Shown here: positions 43,098-52,204 of the stretch, piece by piece | Layout: the number at the start of each line of letters is the position of its first letter | Position numbering within the stretch: the first letter of the stretch is position 1 | Origin: Amnibacterium flavum | GTDB taxonomy: Bacteria > Actinomycetota > Actinomycetes > Actinomycetales > Microbacteriaceae | NCBI RefSeq assembly: GCF_003097495.1 | Contig: NZ_QEOP01000001.1 | Span: 1,426,001 to 1,490,000 of the forward strand | Length of the DNA: 64,000 bases | Direction of reading: 5' to 3' | Notes under the pieces: generated by a model | Told to the model about the DNA's origin: nothing | Databases searched by the model: none | Seen by the model: only the letters and a program-made list of their open reading frames with translations | Made by a program: the position numbers and the translations under genes

Positions 43098-43204
43098 TTC
43101 CGCTGGTCGGGGCGAGATGCGGGCGCCGAGCTGGGGGAGGCTCGATGGGGGGAGTGCGCCGGCAAGATCTCGTGGGTGGGGGGGGGACTCCCCGACCAGC
43201 GGAA
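43098..43204. ncRNA. Candidate structured RNA: nested four-helix palindrome with G/C runs
   Basis: Four helices nest one inside another: 15 bp perfect (43098-43112 with 43190-43204, TTCCGCTGGTCGGGG), 6 bp (43113-43118 with 43167-43172), 5 bp (43122-43126 with 43156-43160) and 5 bp (43127-43131 with 43140-43144). On the plus strand, 5-, 6- and 9-base G runs lie in the hairpin loop and in asymmetric bulges on the 3' side; on the minus strand these become C runs in unpaired positions. The actinobacterial 6C RNA has C runs in loops, so the minus strand is the likelier sense, but I cannot confirm the family. Confidence 0.45.
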
Positions 43205-43545
43205 GCGGGTTCGACCGGTCGCTCGCGCGACGGGCCGGAAGCAGGTGGGTGCTGCGCGATGCGCGCGGTCAGACGGGCGCGAAGACGAGGAGTCCGTAGG
43301 CAGCGGCTCCTGTGGTCGGAGCGCTCGCAGAACGGCGATCGAGCATGGGTGGGCTCTTTCGGGTAAGACCCGTCACACGGCGGAACAGCTGCGCGTGGCG
43401 ACGGAGGTGGGGGTGGACCATGGACCGGGTGAGTCCTGGCGCCGATCGAAGGCGATGAGTCGTCGGGTGAACGAACCTGTCGATCGGTATCTACAAACTA
43501 CCGCCCCGGTCGCACGCCCGACAAGGAGGTCGAGCCCATCCGGAT

Positions 43546-43562
43546 CCCCCTAAAACAGGGGG
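43546..43562. terminator. Hairpin after glgB
   Basis: CCCCCT (43546-43551) and AGGGGG (43557-43562) with a 5-nt loop, immediately after the glgB stop on the minus strand. Confidence 0.5.
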
Positions 43563-43564
43563 TA

Positions 43565-45817
43565 TCAGGCGGGAAGGGCCGGCGTTGCGGCGTCGGAGGC
43601 TGCGGCGGGCTTGAAGTAGAGGATGCCGAGCGGGGGCAGCGTGAGCTCGACCGACGCCGGCTGCCCGTGGTGGGGTGTCGACGTCGCGGTGACCTGCCCG
43701 AAGTTCCCGACTCCTGAGCCGCCGTACTCGAGCGCATCGGAGTTGAGCAGCTCGAGCCAGACGCCTTCGTGCGGCATGCCGACGCGGTAGTTGCCCACCG
43801 GTCGCCCACCGAAGTTGACGATGGCGACGATCGGCGCGCCCGTCGAGTCCTTGCGGATGAAGGCCACGACGTTGTTCGCCGAGTCGCTGCCGTCGATCCA
43901 CTCGAACCCGCCGCCGTCGCCGTCCAGCTCCCAGAGGGGCGGGTTGTCGCGGTATACGCGGTTCAGTTGGGCGACGAAGTCGAACAGGCCGCGATGGGCG
44001 GGCTGCTCGAGGATCCACCAGTCGAGACCCCGCTCCTCGCTCCACTCGGAGGGCTGCCCGAACTCCTGTCCCATGAACAGCAGCTGCTTGCCGGGGTGAG
44101 CCCACTGGAAACCGAGGAACGCGCGGACATTGGCGAGCTGCTGCCAGTGGTCGCCCGGCATCTTGCCGAGGAGTGACCCCTTCCCGTGCACGACCTCGTC
44201 GTGGCTGATGGGGAGGAGGAAGTGCTCGGACATCGCATAGACGAACGAGAAGGTGATCTCGTTGTGGTGGTACGACCGGTTCATCGGGTCCTCATGCATG
44301 TAGCGGAGACCGTCGTTCATCCAGCCCATGTTCCACTTGAGCCCGAAGCCGAGCCCTCCCGCGCTGGTCGGGGCGGTGACGCCGGCCCAGCTGGTGGACT
44401 CCTCGGCGATCATCGCGATGCCAGGGAAGAGGCGGTAGGCGGTGGCGTTGACCTCCTGCAGGAAGCTGATCGCCTCGAGGTTCTCGCGGCCGCCCTGAGC
44501 GTTGGGCAGCCACTCGCCCTCGGCACGCGAGTAGTCGAGGTACAGCATGGAGGCGACGGCGTCGACGCGCAGACCATCGACGTGGAACTGCTCCAGCCAG
44601 TACAGCGCGTTGGCCACGAGGAAGTTGCGGACGTGCGATTCCCCGAAGTCGAAGATCAGCGTGCCCCAGTCCTGCTGCTCGCCGCGTCGGGGGTCGGTGT
44701 GCTCGTAGAGCGGCTGACCGTCGAACTGGGCGAGGGCGAAGGCGTCCTTCGGGAAGTGCGCGGGAACCCAGTCGACGATGACGCCGATCCCGGCCTGGTG
44801 GAGCCGGTCGATCAGGTAGCGGAGGTCGTCGGGGCTGCCGAAGCGCGAGGTCGGGGCGTAGTAGCCGGAGACCTGGTAGCCCCACGAGCCGCCGAACGGG
44901 TGCTCGGCGAGCGGAAGGAACTCGACATGGGTGTAGCCCAGCTCGTGGATGTAGTCGATCAGCTGGTCGGCCATGTCCCGGTAGCTGAGACCCGGGCGCC
45001 ACGAACCCATGTGCATCTCGTAGACGCTCATCGGCCGTCGGGCGGCGTCGCGGCCGACACGGTCGGTCATCCACGATTCGTCGCCCCACAGGTAGGTGCT
45101 CTCGGTGACGACGGAAGCGGTGGCGGGCGGGACCTCGGTGTGCTGCGCCATCGGGTCGGCCTTCTCGATCCACCTGCCGTCGGCGGTCAGGATCTCGTAC
45201 TTGTAGGAAGTGCCGGGCTCGACGCCGGGCACGAACAGCTCCCACACCCCGTTGCCGTCGAGGCGGCGCATCGAGTGCATGACGCCGTCCCAGCCGTTGA
45301 AGTCGCCGATCACACGCACGGCTCGCGCGTGAGGCGCCCACACCGCGAACGCGGTGCCCGTGCCGTTCTGCGCGACGCCCATGTGCTGGCGGTGGTGCGC
45401 GCCGAGCATGTCCCAGAGACGCTCGTGCCGCCCCTCGCCGAACAGGAAGAGGTCGACCTCTCCCACGGTGGGCAGGTAGCGGTACGGGTCGTCGACGGTC
45501 CACTCGGTTCCGTCGGGGTACCGCGCTTCGAGCACGTAGTCGTGGAAGCCGATGAGGCTGGTGCCCTGCCAGACGCCGTGGGCGACGTGCGAGAGCTCGA
45601 TGCGGGCGCCCGTCGAGAGGATCGCGGCGACCGAGTCGGCGAGCGGGCGCAGCGCCCGGATGACGATGATCGGATCCGCGACCTGGTCGATCGTGACGGC
45701 GTGGTGGCCGAGGACCGAGTGCGGACCGGAATGCGTGCCGGCCGCGATCTGGGCGAGGGTCGCGTCGTCGGGCGTGGGCAGCGTGAGAGGTGCTCGACCG
45801 CCGGTCACTCGGGCCAT
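43565..45817 (-). CDS. glgB: 1,4-alpha-glucan branching enzyme GlgB
   Basis: Transfers alpha-1,4 glucan segments to make alpha-1,6 branches. The 750 residues include an N-terminal beta domain (about 15-115), the CBM48 domain (AVWAPHARAVRVIGDFNGWD, about 130-225), a GH13 barrel with nucleophile Asp419 in VDGLRVDAVASMLYLDY, acid/base Glu in MIAEESTSW, HDEVVHGKGS as third acid, and a C-terminal beta domain. The Asp of YLDYSR is the usual GlgB variant. Downstream of glgE by 97 nt, so likely one transcript. Confidence 0.96.
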   Translation of the reverse strand: MARVTGGRAPLTLPTPDDATLAQIAAGTHSGPHSVLGHHAVTIDQVADPIIVIRALRPLADSVAAILSTGARIELSHVAHGVWQGTSLIGFHDYVLEARYPDGTEWTVDDPYRYLPTVGEVDLFLFGEGRHERLWDMLGAHHRQHMGVAQNGTGTAFAVWAPHARAVRVIGDFNGWDGVMHSMRRLDGNGVWELFVPGVEPGTSYKYEILTADGRWIEKADPMAQHTEVPPATASVVTESTYLWGDESWMTDRVGRDAARRPMSVYEMHMGSWRPGLSYRDMADQLIDYIHELGYTHVEFLPLAEHPFGGSWGYQVSGYYAPTSRFGSPDDLRYLIDRLHQAGIGVIVDWVPAHFPKDAFALAQFDGQPLYEHTDPRRGEQQDWGTLIFDFGESHVRNFLVANALYWLEQFHVDGLRVDAVASMLYLDYSRAEGEWLPNAQGGRENLEAISFLQEVNATAYRLFPGIAMIAEESTSWAGVTAPTSAGGLGFGLKWNMGWMNDGLRYMHEDPMNRSYHHNEITFSFVYAMSEHFLLPISHDEVVHGKGSLLGKMPGDHWQQLANVRAFLGFQWAHPGKQLLFMGQEFGQPSEWSEERGLDWWILEQPAHRGLFDFVAQLNRVYRDNPPLWELDGDGGGFEWIDGSDSANNVVAFIRKDSTGAPIVAIVNFGGRPVGNYRVGMPHEGVWLELLNSDALEYGGSGVGNFGQVTATSTPHHGQPASVELTLPPLGILYFKPAAASDAATPALPA

Positions 45818-45914
45818 GAGCTGCCTTTCGGGTAGTGGACGCCGCCGGTGGTGGACGGGTCGCAGATATCGGAGGTGGTGCGGGCCACCGTATCGAGGTG
45901 GGGGAGGACGCCGA

Positions 45915-48074
45915 TCACAGGAACTGTTCGGGAGTCCGCGGACTCACGTGGAGGATGTGAGCGGGCTCGATGAACGGGTCGAGCCGCACGTAGTTGGACG
46001 AGCCCCAGGTCCACACGGCGTCGGAGATGAGATCCCGCGCCTCGAAACTCGTCGCGTCTCCCAGGCCGAGGGCGGCGAGGTCGAGGTGCACGGTGGTCTC
46101 GCGGACCGAATGCGGATCGAGGTTGGCGACGACGATGATCGTGTCGCTCGCCCCGCTCGCCGTGAACCGGCCCTCGATCGTCTTGCTGAACACCAGGATC
46201 TCCGGGTCCTCCGACCAGTGGATCGTGATGTTGCGCAGCTGCCCGAGCGCGGGATGCTCGCGCCGGATCGTGTTGAGGCGCGTCATGTAAGGAGCGAGGG
46301 ACAGCCCGAGCTGCTGGGCCTTCGCCCAGTCACGCGGCTTGTACTCGTACTTCTCGTTGTCGATGTTCTCCTCGGACCCGGGCCGTGCCACGTCTTCGAG
46401 AAGCTCGTAGCCGGAGTAGACGCCCCAGGTGGGAACGGCGGTCGCGGCGAGGGCGGCGCGCACCTTGTACGCGGCCCGCCCTCCGAACTGGAGGTACGGG
46501 GTCAGGATGTCGTGGGTGTTGACGAAGAAGTTGGGCCGCAGGTAGTCGGCCGTCTCGGTGGCGAGCTCGACGAGGTACTCCTCGAGCTCCTCCTTGGTGT
46601 TGCGCCAGGTGAAGTAGGTGTAGCTCTGCTGGAAGCCGACCTGGGCGAGACCGCGCATCATGGCCGGCTTGGTGAACGCCTCCGACAGGAAGATGACCTC
46701 GGGGTGCTCGGTGTTGATGTCGTGCAGCAGTCGTTCCCAGAACGCGAGGGGCTTCGTGTGCGGATTGTCGACGCGGAAGATGTGGACGCCGAGCGAGATC
46801 CAGTGACGGAAGACCCGCAGCATCTCGACGTAGACGCCCTCGGGGTCGTTGTCGAAGTTGAGCGGGTAGATGTCCTGGTACTTCTTGGGCGGGTTCTCGG
46901 CGTAGGCGATGCTGCCGTCGGGCAGCGTCGTGAAGAACTCGGGGTGCTCGGTGACCCAGGGGTGATCCGGCGACGCCTGGAGGGCGATGTCGAGTGCGAT
47001 CTCAAGACCCGTCCTCTCGGCCGTCTCGAGGAAGAACCTGAAGTCCTCCTCGGTTCCGAGATCGGGGTGGATCGCGTCGTGTCCGCCCTCGGCGGCGCCG
47101 ATGCCGTACGGCGATCCCGGGTCGTTCGGGCCCGCCGTGAGGGTGTTGTTGGGGCCCTTGCGGTTGGTCTTGCCGATGGGGTGCACCGGCGGGATGTAGA
47201 CGACATCGAAGCCCATGGCGGCGATGTGGGGCAGGCGGCGGGCGGCGCTGCGGAAGCTGCCGGACTGCCACGACCCGTCGGGCCGCTGACGGGCGCCCTC
47301 GGAGCGCGGGAAGAACTCGTACCAGGATCCGCGACCGGCGCGTTCGCGCTCCACCCGCAGTGTGCGCTCGGGGGAGTAGGTGATGAGGCTGGCGATAGGC
47401 GCCTTGTCGATGATCGCCCGCACCCGCGAGTCCTCAGCGACCCGCATCCTCGCCTCGAGCGACAACCCGGTGTCGAGGAGGGCCTTCGCTCCGTCGGCGA
47501 GGGTGCGCCTGTCGGCGTCCGGTCGCTTCTCGGCCGCCGCGCGGGTCAGGAGCGCGGCACCGAGGGCGAACATGACCTCGACATCGACGCCTGCGGCGAT
47601 CTTCACCTCGGCGTTGTGCAGCCAGGTTCCGAAGTCGTCGGACCACGCCTTGACGCGCCAGGTGTGGGCTCCCTCGCTCGTGACCAGAGCCTCGGCCGTC
47701 CAGCGGTCGGTGCCCGCGGTCGTCAGGCGCATGCGGTGCTCCGTGGTCACCCCGGCGGGGTCGGTCAGCACGAGATCGGCGCCGAGCAGATCGTGTCCTT
47801 CGCGGAAGACGGTGGCCGAGAACGGTACGACCTCTCCGACGAACGCCTTGGCGGGCCAGAGGTTGTCGGGCTGCTGAGGTGAGAGCCGGACGATCGGGAT
47901 GCGGCCGATCACCGTCTGGTAGCCGGCGGGGGAGTCCGGGATGGGTTTGTCGATGTTCGCGCGCGAGACAGTCGACCTCGGCACGTTCACCCGTCGGGAC
48001 GAGGTGCTCGTCTTCGAGACGGCTGCCGACTGTGTGGGCGCCGCAGCGTTATTGGCGTTCTGTGGAGTGGCCAC
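45915..48074 (-). CDS. glgE: Alpha-1,4-glucan:maltose-1-phosphate maltosyltransferase GlgE
   Basis: Extends alpha-1,4 glucans by two glucose units from maltose-1-phosphate; a GH13 subfamily 3 enzyme known from mycobacteria and Streptomyces. The 719 residues have an N-terminal Ala/Ser-rich tail, the N and S domains (RIPIVRLSPQQPDNLWPAKAF, then the helical insert with MFALGAALLTRAA) and the barrel: nucleophile Asp436 in HIFRVDNPHTKPLAFW and acid/base Glu465 in VIFLSEAFTKPAMM. The GTG start has TAGTCT 6 nt upstream, so it is probably leaderless. No treS or pep2 is in the window, so the maltose-1-phosphate source is elsewhere. Confidence 0.95.
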   Translation of the reverse strand: MATPQNANNAAAPTQSAAVSKTSTSSRRVNVPRSTVSRANIDKPIPDSPAGYQTVIGRIPIVRLSPQQPDNLWPAKAFVGEVVPFSATVFREGHDLLGADLVLTDPAGVTTEHRMRLTTAGTDRWTAEALVTSEGAHTWRVKAWSDDFGTWLHNAEVKIAAGVDVEVMFALGAALLTRAAAEKRPDADRRTLADGAKALLDTGLSLEARMRVAEDSRVRAIIDKAPIASLITYSPERTLRVERERAGRGSWYEFFPRSEGARQRPDGSWQSGSFRSAARRLPHIAAMGFDVVYIPPVHPIGKTNRKGPNNTLTAGPNDPGSPYGIGAAEGGHDAIHPDLGTEEDFRFFLETAERTGLEIALDIALQASPDHPWVTEHPEFFTTLPDGSIAYAENPPKKYQDIYPLNFDNDPEGVYVEMLRVFRHWISLGVHIFRVDNPHTKPLAFWERLLHDINTEHPEVIFLSEAFTKPAMMRGLAQVGFQQSYTYFTWRNTKEELEEYLVELATETADYLRPNFFVNTHDILTPYLQFGGRAAYKVRAALAATAVPTWGVYSGYELLEDVARPGSEENIDNEKYEYKPRDWAKAQQLGLSLAPYMTRLNTIRREHPALGQLRNITIHWSEDPEILVFSKTIEGRFTASGASDTIIVVANLDPHSVRETTVHLDLAALGLGDATSFEARDLISDAVWTWGSSNYVRLDPFIEPAHILHVSPRTPEQFL

Positions 48075-48080
48075 CGACCC

Positions 48081-48086
48081 AGACTA
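48081..48086 (-). promoter_or_regulatory. -10 box (TAGTCT) of leaderless glgE promoter
   Basis: TAGTCT on the minus strand, 6 nt, then GTG at 48074. Confidence 0.45.
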
Positions 48087-48220
48087 ACGCGGCGCCCTTG
48101 ACGCCTACCTAGTGAAGTCCTGGGTGTCTTCCGGGCGGCGGCGGTGAGCGGTCTTATCGCGCGCTGGTTTCACGCTGTGGGGAGCGGGCCGGAGTTAACC
48201 GATCGGCAATGCACGCGTCC

Positions 48221-48226
48221 TAATGT
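48221..48226 (+). promoter_or_regulatory. -10 box (TAATGT) of glgP promoter
   Basis: TAATGT lies 31 nt before the glgP ATG; the leader has ACGGAGGAC as ribosome site. It is about 135 nt from the opposing glgE promoter, a divergent control region. Confidence 0.4.
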
Positions 48227-48257
48227 TGGGTGCACTCGGTCAAACGGAGGACGACGC

Positions 48258-50828
48258 ATGAAAGCCATCCGCAGATTCACAGTTCGCACGGTGTTGCCCG
48301 AGTCGCTCGCCGCGCTCGACGAACTCGCGGGCAACCTGCGATGGTCGTGGCACGAGCCCACCCGCGAACTCTTCGACTACATCGACTCGGAGCTCTGGGA
48401 GAAGACCAACGACCCCGTCTCCCTCCTCGGGGCGGTGAATCCCGAGCGCATCGACGCGCTCGCGGCGGACGAGTCGTTCGTCCGGCGCGCTGGCCAGCTC
48501 CGCGACGATCTGCGCCGGTACGTGAGCGAGCCGCGCTGGTATCAGAGCGTCACCGACGCCCCGTCGTCGATCGCCTACTTCTCTCCGGAGTTCGGGATCG
48601 CAGCAGCCCTTCCCCAGTACTCGGGGGGCCTCGGCATCCTCGCGGGCGATCACCTGAAGAGCGCATCCGACCTCGGTGTGCCGCTGCTCGGCGTCGGCCT
48701 GTTCTACCGGTCCGGGTACTTCAAGCAGTCCATCTCCGCGGACGGCTGGCAGCAGGAGGCGTACCCGGTGCTCGATCCCGACGGGCTGCCCCTGTCGGTC
48801 CTCCGCGGTGCGGACGGGGCGCCCGTGCAGGTCGCCCTCGCCCTGCCGACCGGCACGCTCTTCGCGCGGATCTGGCAGGCCGACGTCGGGCGTGTGAAGC
48901 TGCTGCTCCTCGACACCGACATCCCCGAGAACGAGGAGGCGCTCCGCAGCGTCACCGACCGCCTCTACGGAGGCGGCGGCGAGCACCGCCTGCTGCAGGA
49001 GCTGCTGCTCGGCATCGGCGGCGTCCGTGCGATCAAGGCGTACGTGGAGCTGACCGGCACCCGCTTCCCGAAGGTGTTCCACACGAACGAGGGGCACGCC
49101 GGCTTTCTCGGCCTCGAGAGGATCAGCGACCTGGTCGCCGGCCACGGCCTCTCGTTCGACGAGGCGCTGCAGGTGGTGCGCGCGGGAACCGTGTTCACGA
49201 CCCACACCCCGGTGCCCGCCGGCATCGACCGCTTCGAGTCGACACTCGTCGACACCTACTTCTCCACCGATCTCCTGCCCGGGGTCGACGCACCCGACGT
49301 GCTCGCGCTCGGCGCCGAGGACTATCCCGGCGGCAACCCGGCCGTGTTCAACATGGCGGTCATGGGGCTCCGACTGTCCCAGCACGCGAACGGCGTCTCC
49401 AAGCTGCACGGCTCGGTGAGCCGCGGCATGTTCGGCGGGCTCTGGCCGGGATTCGACAACGCCGACGTCCCGATCACCTCGGTGACCAACGGGGTGCACA
49501 CGCCCACCTGGACCGACCCCATCCTGCAGCGCCTCGCGGCGGACAAGCTCGGCACCTACGACACCTCCCGCGCCGACTGGTCGTCGAAGTCGGTCACCGA
49601 CGCCGAGCTCTGGGATGTCCGCCGAGACATGCGCCAGCAGCTCGTCGAGGACGCTCGTCGCCGCATCCGCAGCTCCTGGAAGAGTCAGAACCCCGGTTCG
49701 GTCGTTCCGACGTGGGTCGACGAGGTCCTCGACCCCGAGGTGCTCACCATCGGCTTCGCGCGGCGCGTCCCGACCTACAAGCGGCTCACCCTGATGCTCC
49801 ACGACGAGGATCGTCTGCGCGCGATCCTCACCTCGAAGAAGCGTCCGGTCCAGCTCGTCATCGCCGGCAAATCGCACCCCGCCGACGACGAGGGCAAGCG
49901 GCTCATCCAGAAGCTCGTCCAGTTCACGCAGGACCCCTCCGTGCGCGGACGGATCGTGTTCCTCCCCAACTACGACATCGCCATGGCCCAGGTGCTGTAC
50001 CCGGGCACCGACGTCTGGCTCAACAACCCGCTGCGACCGCTCGAGGCGTGCGGCACGTCCGGCATGAAGGCGGCGCTGAACGGCGCGCTCAACCTGTCGA
50101 TCCTCGACGGCTGGTGGGACGAGTTCTACGACGGCGAGAACGGGTGGGCGATCCCGTCCTCCGACGCGGCGGGGGACGCCGACGAGCGCGACGCCCTCGA
50201 GGCGAACGCCCTGTACGACCTCATCGAGCATCAGGTCGCGCCCCGGTTCTACGACCGTGACAAGGACGGCGTCCCCAAGCGCTGGTTGAAGTCGATCCGG
50301 CACACGCTGTCGACCCTGTCGCCTGCGCTGTCGGCTGATCGCATGGTCAAGCAGTACGTCGAGAACCTGTACACACCGGCCGGCCGGGCCGCGTCGGTCA
50401 TCGCCGAGGACGACTACGCCGCAGGGCGCGAGCTCGCCGCGTGGAAGCGGCACGTCGACGGCGCGTGGAACGGGGTGCACGTCCTGCACGTCGAATCGGG
50501 CGGCCTCGCCGCCGTCCCCCGCATCGGCGACGAGCTGCACGTCCGGGCCCAGGTGCAGCTCGGGGGACTCAGCGTCGACGACGTCAGCGTCGAGGTCGTC
50601 TACGGGCGCAGCCTCGAGGGCGACACCCTCACCGGCACGATGCTCGTCGAGCTCGTTCCGCTCTCCGAGGACGGCGGCGACGCCCACGCCGCCGACGGGT
50701 CGATCACCTTCGCGGGCACCGTGACGCTCACGAGCCCCGGTTCGTTCGGCTACAACGTGCGCGTCGTGCCCAAGAACCCGTACCTCTCGAGTCCCGCGGA
50801 ACTGGGCCTCATCGCGGTCGCCCAGTAG
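48258..50828 (+). CDS. glgP: Alpha-glucan (glycogen) phosphorylase
   Basis: Phosphorolyses alpha-1,4 glucans to glucose-1-phosphate using PLP. The 856 residues are of the short GT35 type (Thermotoga/mycobacterial-like) with SLAALDELAGNLRWSWHEPT at the N-terminus, YFSPEFGIAAALPQYSGGLGILAGDHLKSASDLG, HTNEGHAGFLGLERI and PLEACGTSGMKAALNGALNLS, in which Lys604 should carry PLP. The start ATG has GGAGGACG upstream. A bidirectional hairpin follows the stop. Confidence 0.95.
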   Translation: MKAIRRFTVRTVLPESLAALDELAGNLRWSWHEPTRELFDYIDSELWEKTNDPVSLLGAVNPERIDALAADESFVRRAGQLRDDLRRYVSEPRWYQSVTDAPSSIAYFSPEFGIAAALPQYSGGLGILAGDHLKSASDLGVPLLGVGLFYRSGYFKQSISADGWQQEAYPVLDPDGLPLSVLRGADGAPVQVALALPTGTLFARIWQADVGRVKLLLLDTDIPENEEALRSVTDRLYGGGGEHRLLQELLLGIGGVRAIKAYVELTGTRFPKVFHTNEGHAGFLGLERISDLVAGHGLSFDEALQVVRAGTVFTTHTPVPAGIDRFESTLVDTYFSTDLLPGVDAPDVLALGAEDYPGGNPAVFNMAVMGLRLSQHANGVSKLHGSVSRGMFGGLWPGFDNADVPITSVTNGVHTPTWTDPILQRLAADKLGTYDTSRADWSSKSVTDAELWDVRRDMRQQLVEDARRRIRSSWKSQNPGSVVPTWVDEVLDPEVLTIGFARRVPTYKRLTLMLHDEDRLRAILTSKKRPVQLVIAGKSHPADDEGKRLIQKLVQFTQDPSVRGRIVFLPNYDIAMAQVLYPGTDVWLNNPLRPLEACGTSGMKAALNGALNLSILDGWWDEFYDGENGWAIPSSDAAGDADERDALEANALYDLIEHQVAPRFYDRDKDGVPKRWLKSIRHTLSTLSPALSADRMVKQYVENLYTPAGRAASVIAEDDYAAGRELAAWKRHVDGAWNGVHVLHVESGGLAAVPRIGDELHVRAQVQLGGLSVDDVSVEVVYGRSLEGDTLTGTMLVELVPLSEDGGDAHAADGSITFAGTVTLTSPGSFGYNVRVVPKNPYLSSPAELGLIAVAQ

Positions 50829-50834
50829 CCGAAC

Positions 50835-50882
50835 CGCCCACTTCGGGCAGTGTTCCTCGCAGAACACCGCCCGAAGCGGGCG
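50835..50882. terminator. Bidirectional hairpin between glgP and the GT4 gene
   Basis: 50835-50855 pairs with 50862-50882 over about 21 positions with three mismatches and a 6-nt loop, between convergent stops. Confidence 0.8.
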
Positions 50883-50897
50883 ACCCGGAGTCTCGGA

Positions 50898-52199
50898 TCA
50901 GACCTCCGGGACCGGTTCGCGGTCGAGGATGGGGCGCGGGACGCGGGCGAAGAGGCGGTCGAACACGTTGCGGCGGTCGAACTGCAGGGCGTACTCGCGC
51001 GCCGCGACCGCCTGCCGTTCGCGTTCCATCCGCGTGGTGCGCAGGATGGCCCGGTCGAGGGCGGCACCGATCGCGGCGGCGTCCTCGGCGGGCACCATGA
51101 TCGCGTGCTCGCCGACCGCCTCGCCGATCCCGCCCGTCGGGACGGTGATGATCGGTCCTCCGCCCGCGAGCATCTTCTCGGCGAGCGCGATTCCGAAGGT
51201 CTCGACGAACTCGGGCCTCGGCTTGCTGGGGAGCGCGAACGCGGCGCAGCCGGCCATCAGGTAGGGCTTCTCGGCGTCGCCGACATCGGTCAGGAAATGG
51301 ATCCGATGAGCGAGCGGCGACTCCTCGGCCCGCGCCCGGAATGCCTCCTCCTGGGGACCGCGGCCCGCGATGACGAGCTGGACGCCATCGTCGAGGTGGC
51401 TCAGTTCGAAGCCGGCGATGAGATCGTCGACGCCTTTCGCCGCGGCTAGACGGGACAGGAACAGCACGTAGCCGTCGCGCTCGAGTCCCCGCGAGGCCAG
51501 CACCTCCTCGATCCGCGCGTCGTCGAGGTCGAGATACGGGTCCGAATCGATCGCCGGGTAGGAGATCGCGATGCGGGCACGGCACTGCTCGGCGAACCGG
51601 GTGCCGTGACGCGCGTCGATCTGCTCCGCCTCGGCGACGATCAGGTCGCGCGTGTACTCGGAGACGGCGACGCAGACATCCTGAGACAGGTAGCTGGAGA
51701 GGATGTGCGCGGCGGCACCGAGCCGGCCTTCCTCCACCGCCGTGCGGACGACGTTCGTCACGTCGGAGCCGACAGCCTCCGCGACGGTCGTCACATCGAC
51801 GGGGAGTCCGGTGCCCCACGCCGCGCGCAGCGCGTCCGACACCGCGAGGGTGTGCGGGCTGAGGTAGAGCGACAGGGCGACGGTCGGCACGCCGTCGGTG
51901 AAGAGCTCGATCAGGCGGCCGGTGATCCCGGCGACGTAACGGCCGTCGGGCACCTTGTAGTCGCCGACCGGCGCGGGCCGTTCGACGGTGATCCCGGGGC
52001 TGTAGGGGAGGACGGCGTCGAGCGGCTTGAGCGGCAGTCCGGCCGCCTGGAGTCGCTCGATCGGCCAGGTGACGATGCGCACGTCGGTGAAGCCGCGTTC
52101 CAGCGCCGTCTCGGCCAGATTGCGGGCCTCCACGGAATGGCCGCAGATCACCGGATCGGCTCTGACGACGATGACGAGTCGACGGTCTGTCTCGCTCAT
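50898..52199 (-). CDS. GT4-family glycosyltransferase
   Basis: A 433-residue GT-B glycosyltransferase. The C-terminal half has the GT4 pattern: GYVLFLSRLAAAKGVDDLI, LVIAGRGPQEEAF, and the EX7E-type FVETFGIALAEKMLAGGGPIITVPTGGIGEAV. The N-terminal half begins RLVIVVRADPVICGHSVEARNLAE, unlike the KVGGL motif of glycogen synthase, so this is not clearly GlgA or GlgM. Its position in the glucan cluster suggests a sugar-polymer role. Start ATG 52199, 5 nt after the GH92 stop, with GAAGGG upstream, so it is translationally linked to GH92. Confidence 0.88.
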   Translation of the reverse strand: MSETDRRLVIVVRADPVICGHSVEARNLAETALERGFTDVRIVTWPIERLQAAGLPLKPLDAVLPYSPGITVERPAPVGDYKVPDGRYVAGITGRLIELFTDGVPTVALSLYLSPHTLAVSDALRAAWGTGLPVDVTTVAEAVGSDVTNVVRTAVEEGRLGAAAHILSSYLSQDVCVAVSEYTRDLIVAEAEQIDARHGTRFAEQCRARIAISYPAIDSDPYLDLDDARIEEVLASRGLERDGYVLFLSRLAAAKGVDDLIAGFELSHLDDGVQLVIAGRGPQEEAFRARAEESPLAHRIHFLTDVGDAEKPYLMAGCAAFALPSKPRPEFVETFGIALAEKMLAGGGPIITVPTGGIGEAVGEHAIMVPAEDAAAIGAALDRAILRTTRMERERQAVAAREYALQFDRRNVFDRLFARVPRPILDREPVPEV

Positions 52200-52204
52200 G
52201 GGGT

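Larger units (their letters stand above)
42941..43564. other. Gene-poor 624-nt region between convergent genes
   Basis: No protein-coding frame here has credible composition or a ribosome site. It holds the nested palindrome at 43098-43204, a minus-strand promoter-like sequence (TTGTCG, 18 nt, TAGTTT, near 43493-43525) and a small 25-codon frame on the minus strand (43269-43346). A spacer this long between convergent genes is unusual in this compact genome and fits an independent RNA gene. Confidence 0.5.

Noticed and set aside
43064-43553. Plus-strand frames of 60-152 codons in the gene-poor gap
   Set aside because: They overlap one another and the palindrome, are Arg/Gly-rich and have no conserved look; the palindrome explains the region better.
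42941-43564. RNase P RNA, tmRNA or SRP RNA
   Set aside because: The size fits, but I could not find the conserved cores: no GAGGAAAGTCCGG for RNase P, no tmRNA acceptor end, no GGTCAGG...GGAAGCAGC SRP tetraloop region on either strand.
48240-50867. 875-codon open frame on the minus strand opposite glgP
   Set aside because: Third-position GC bias opens long mirror frames opposite real genes in such DNA; glgP on the plus strand has a clear family, start and ribosome site.
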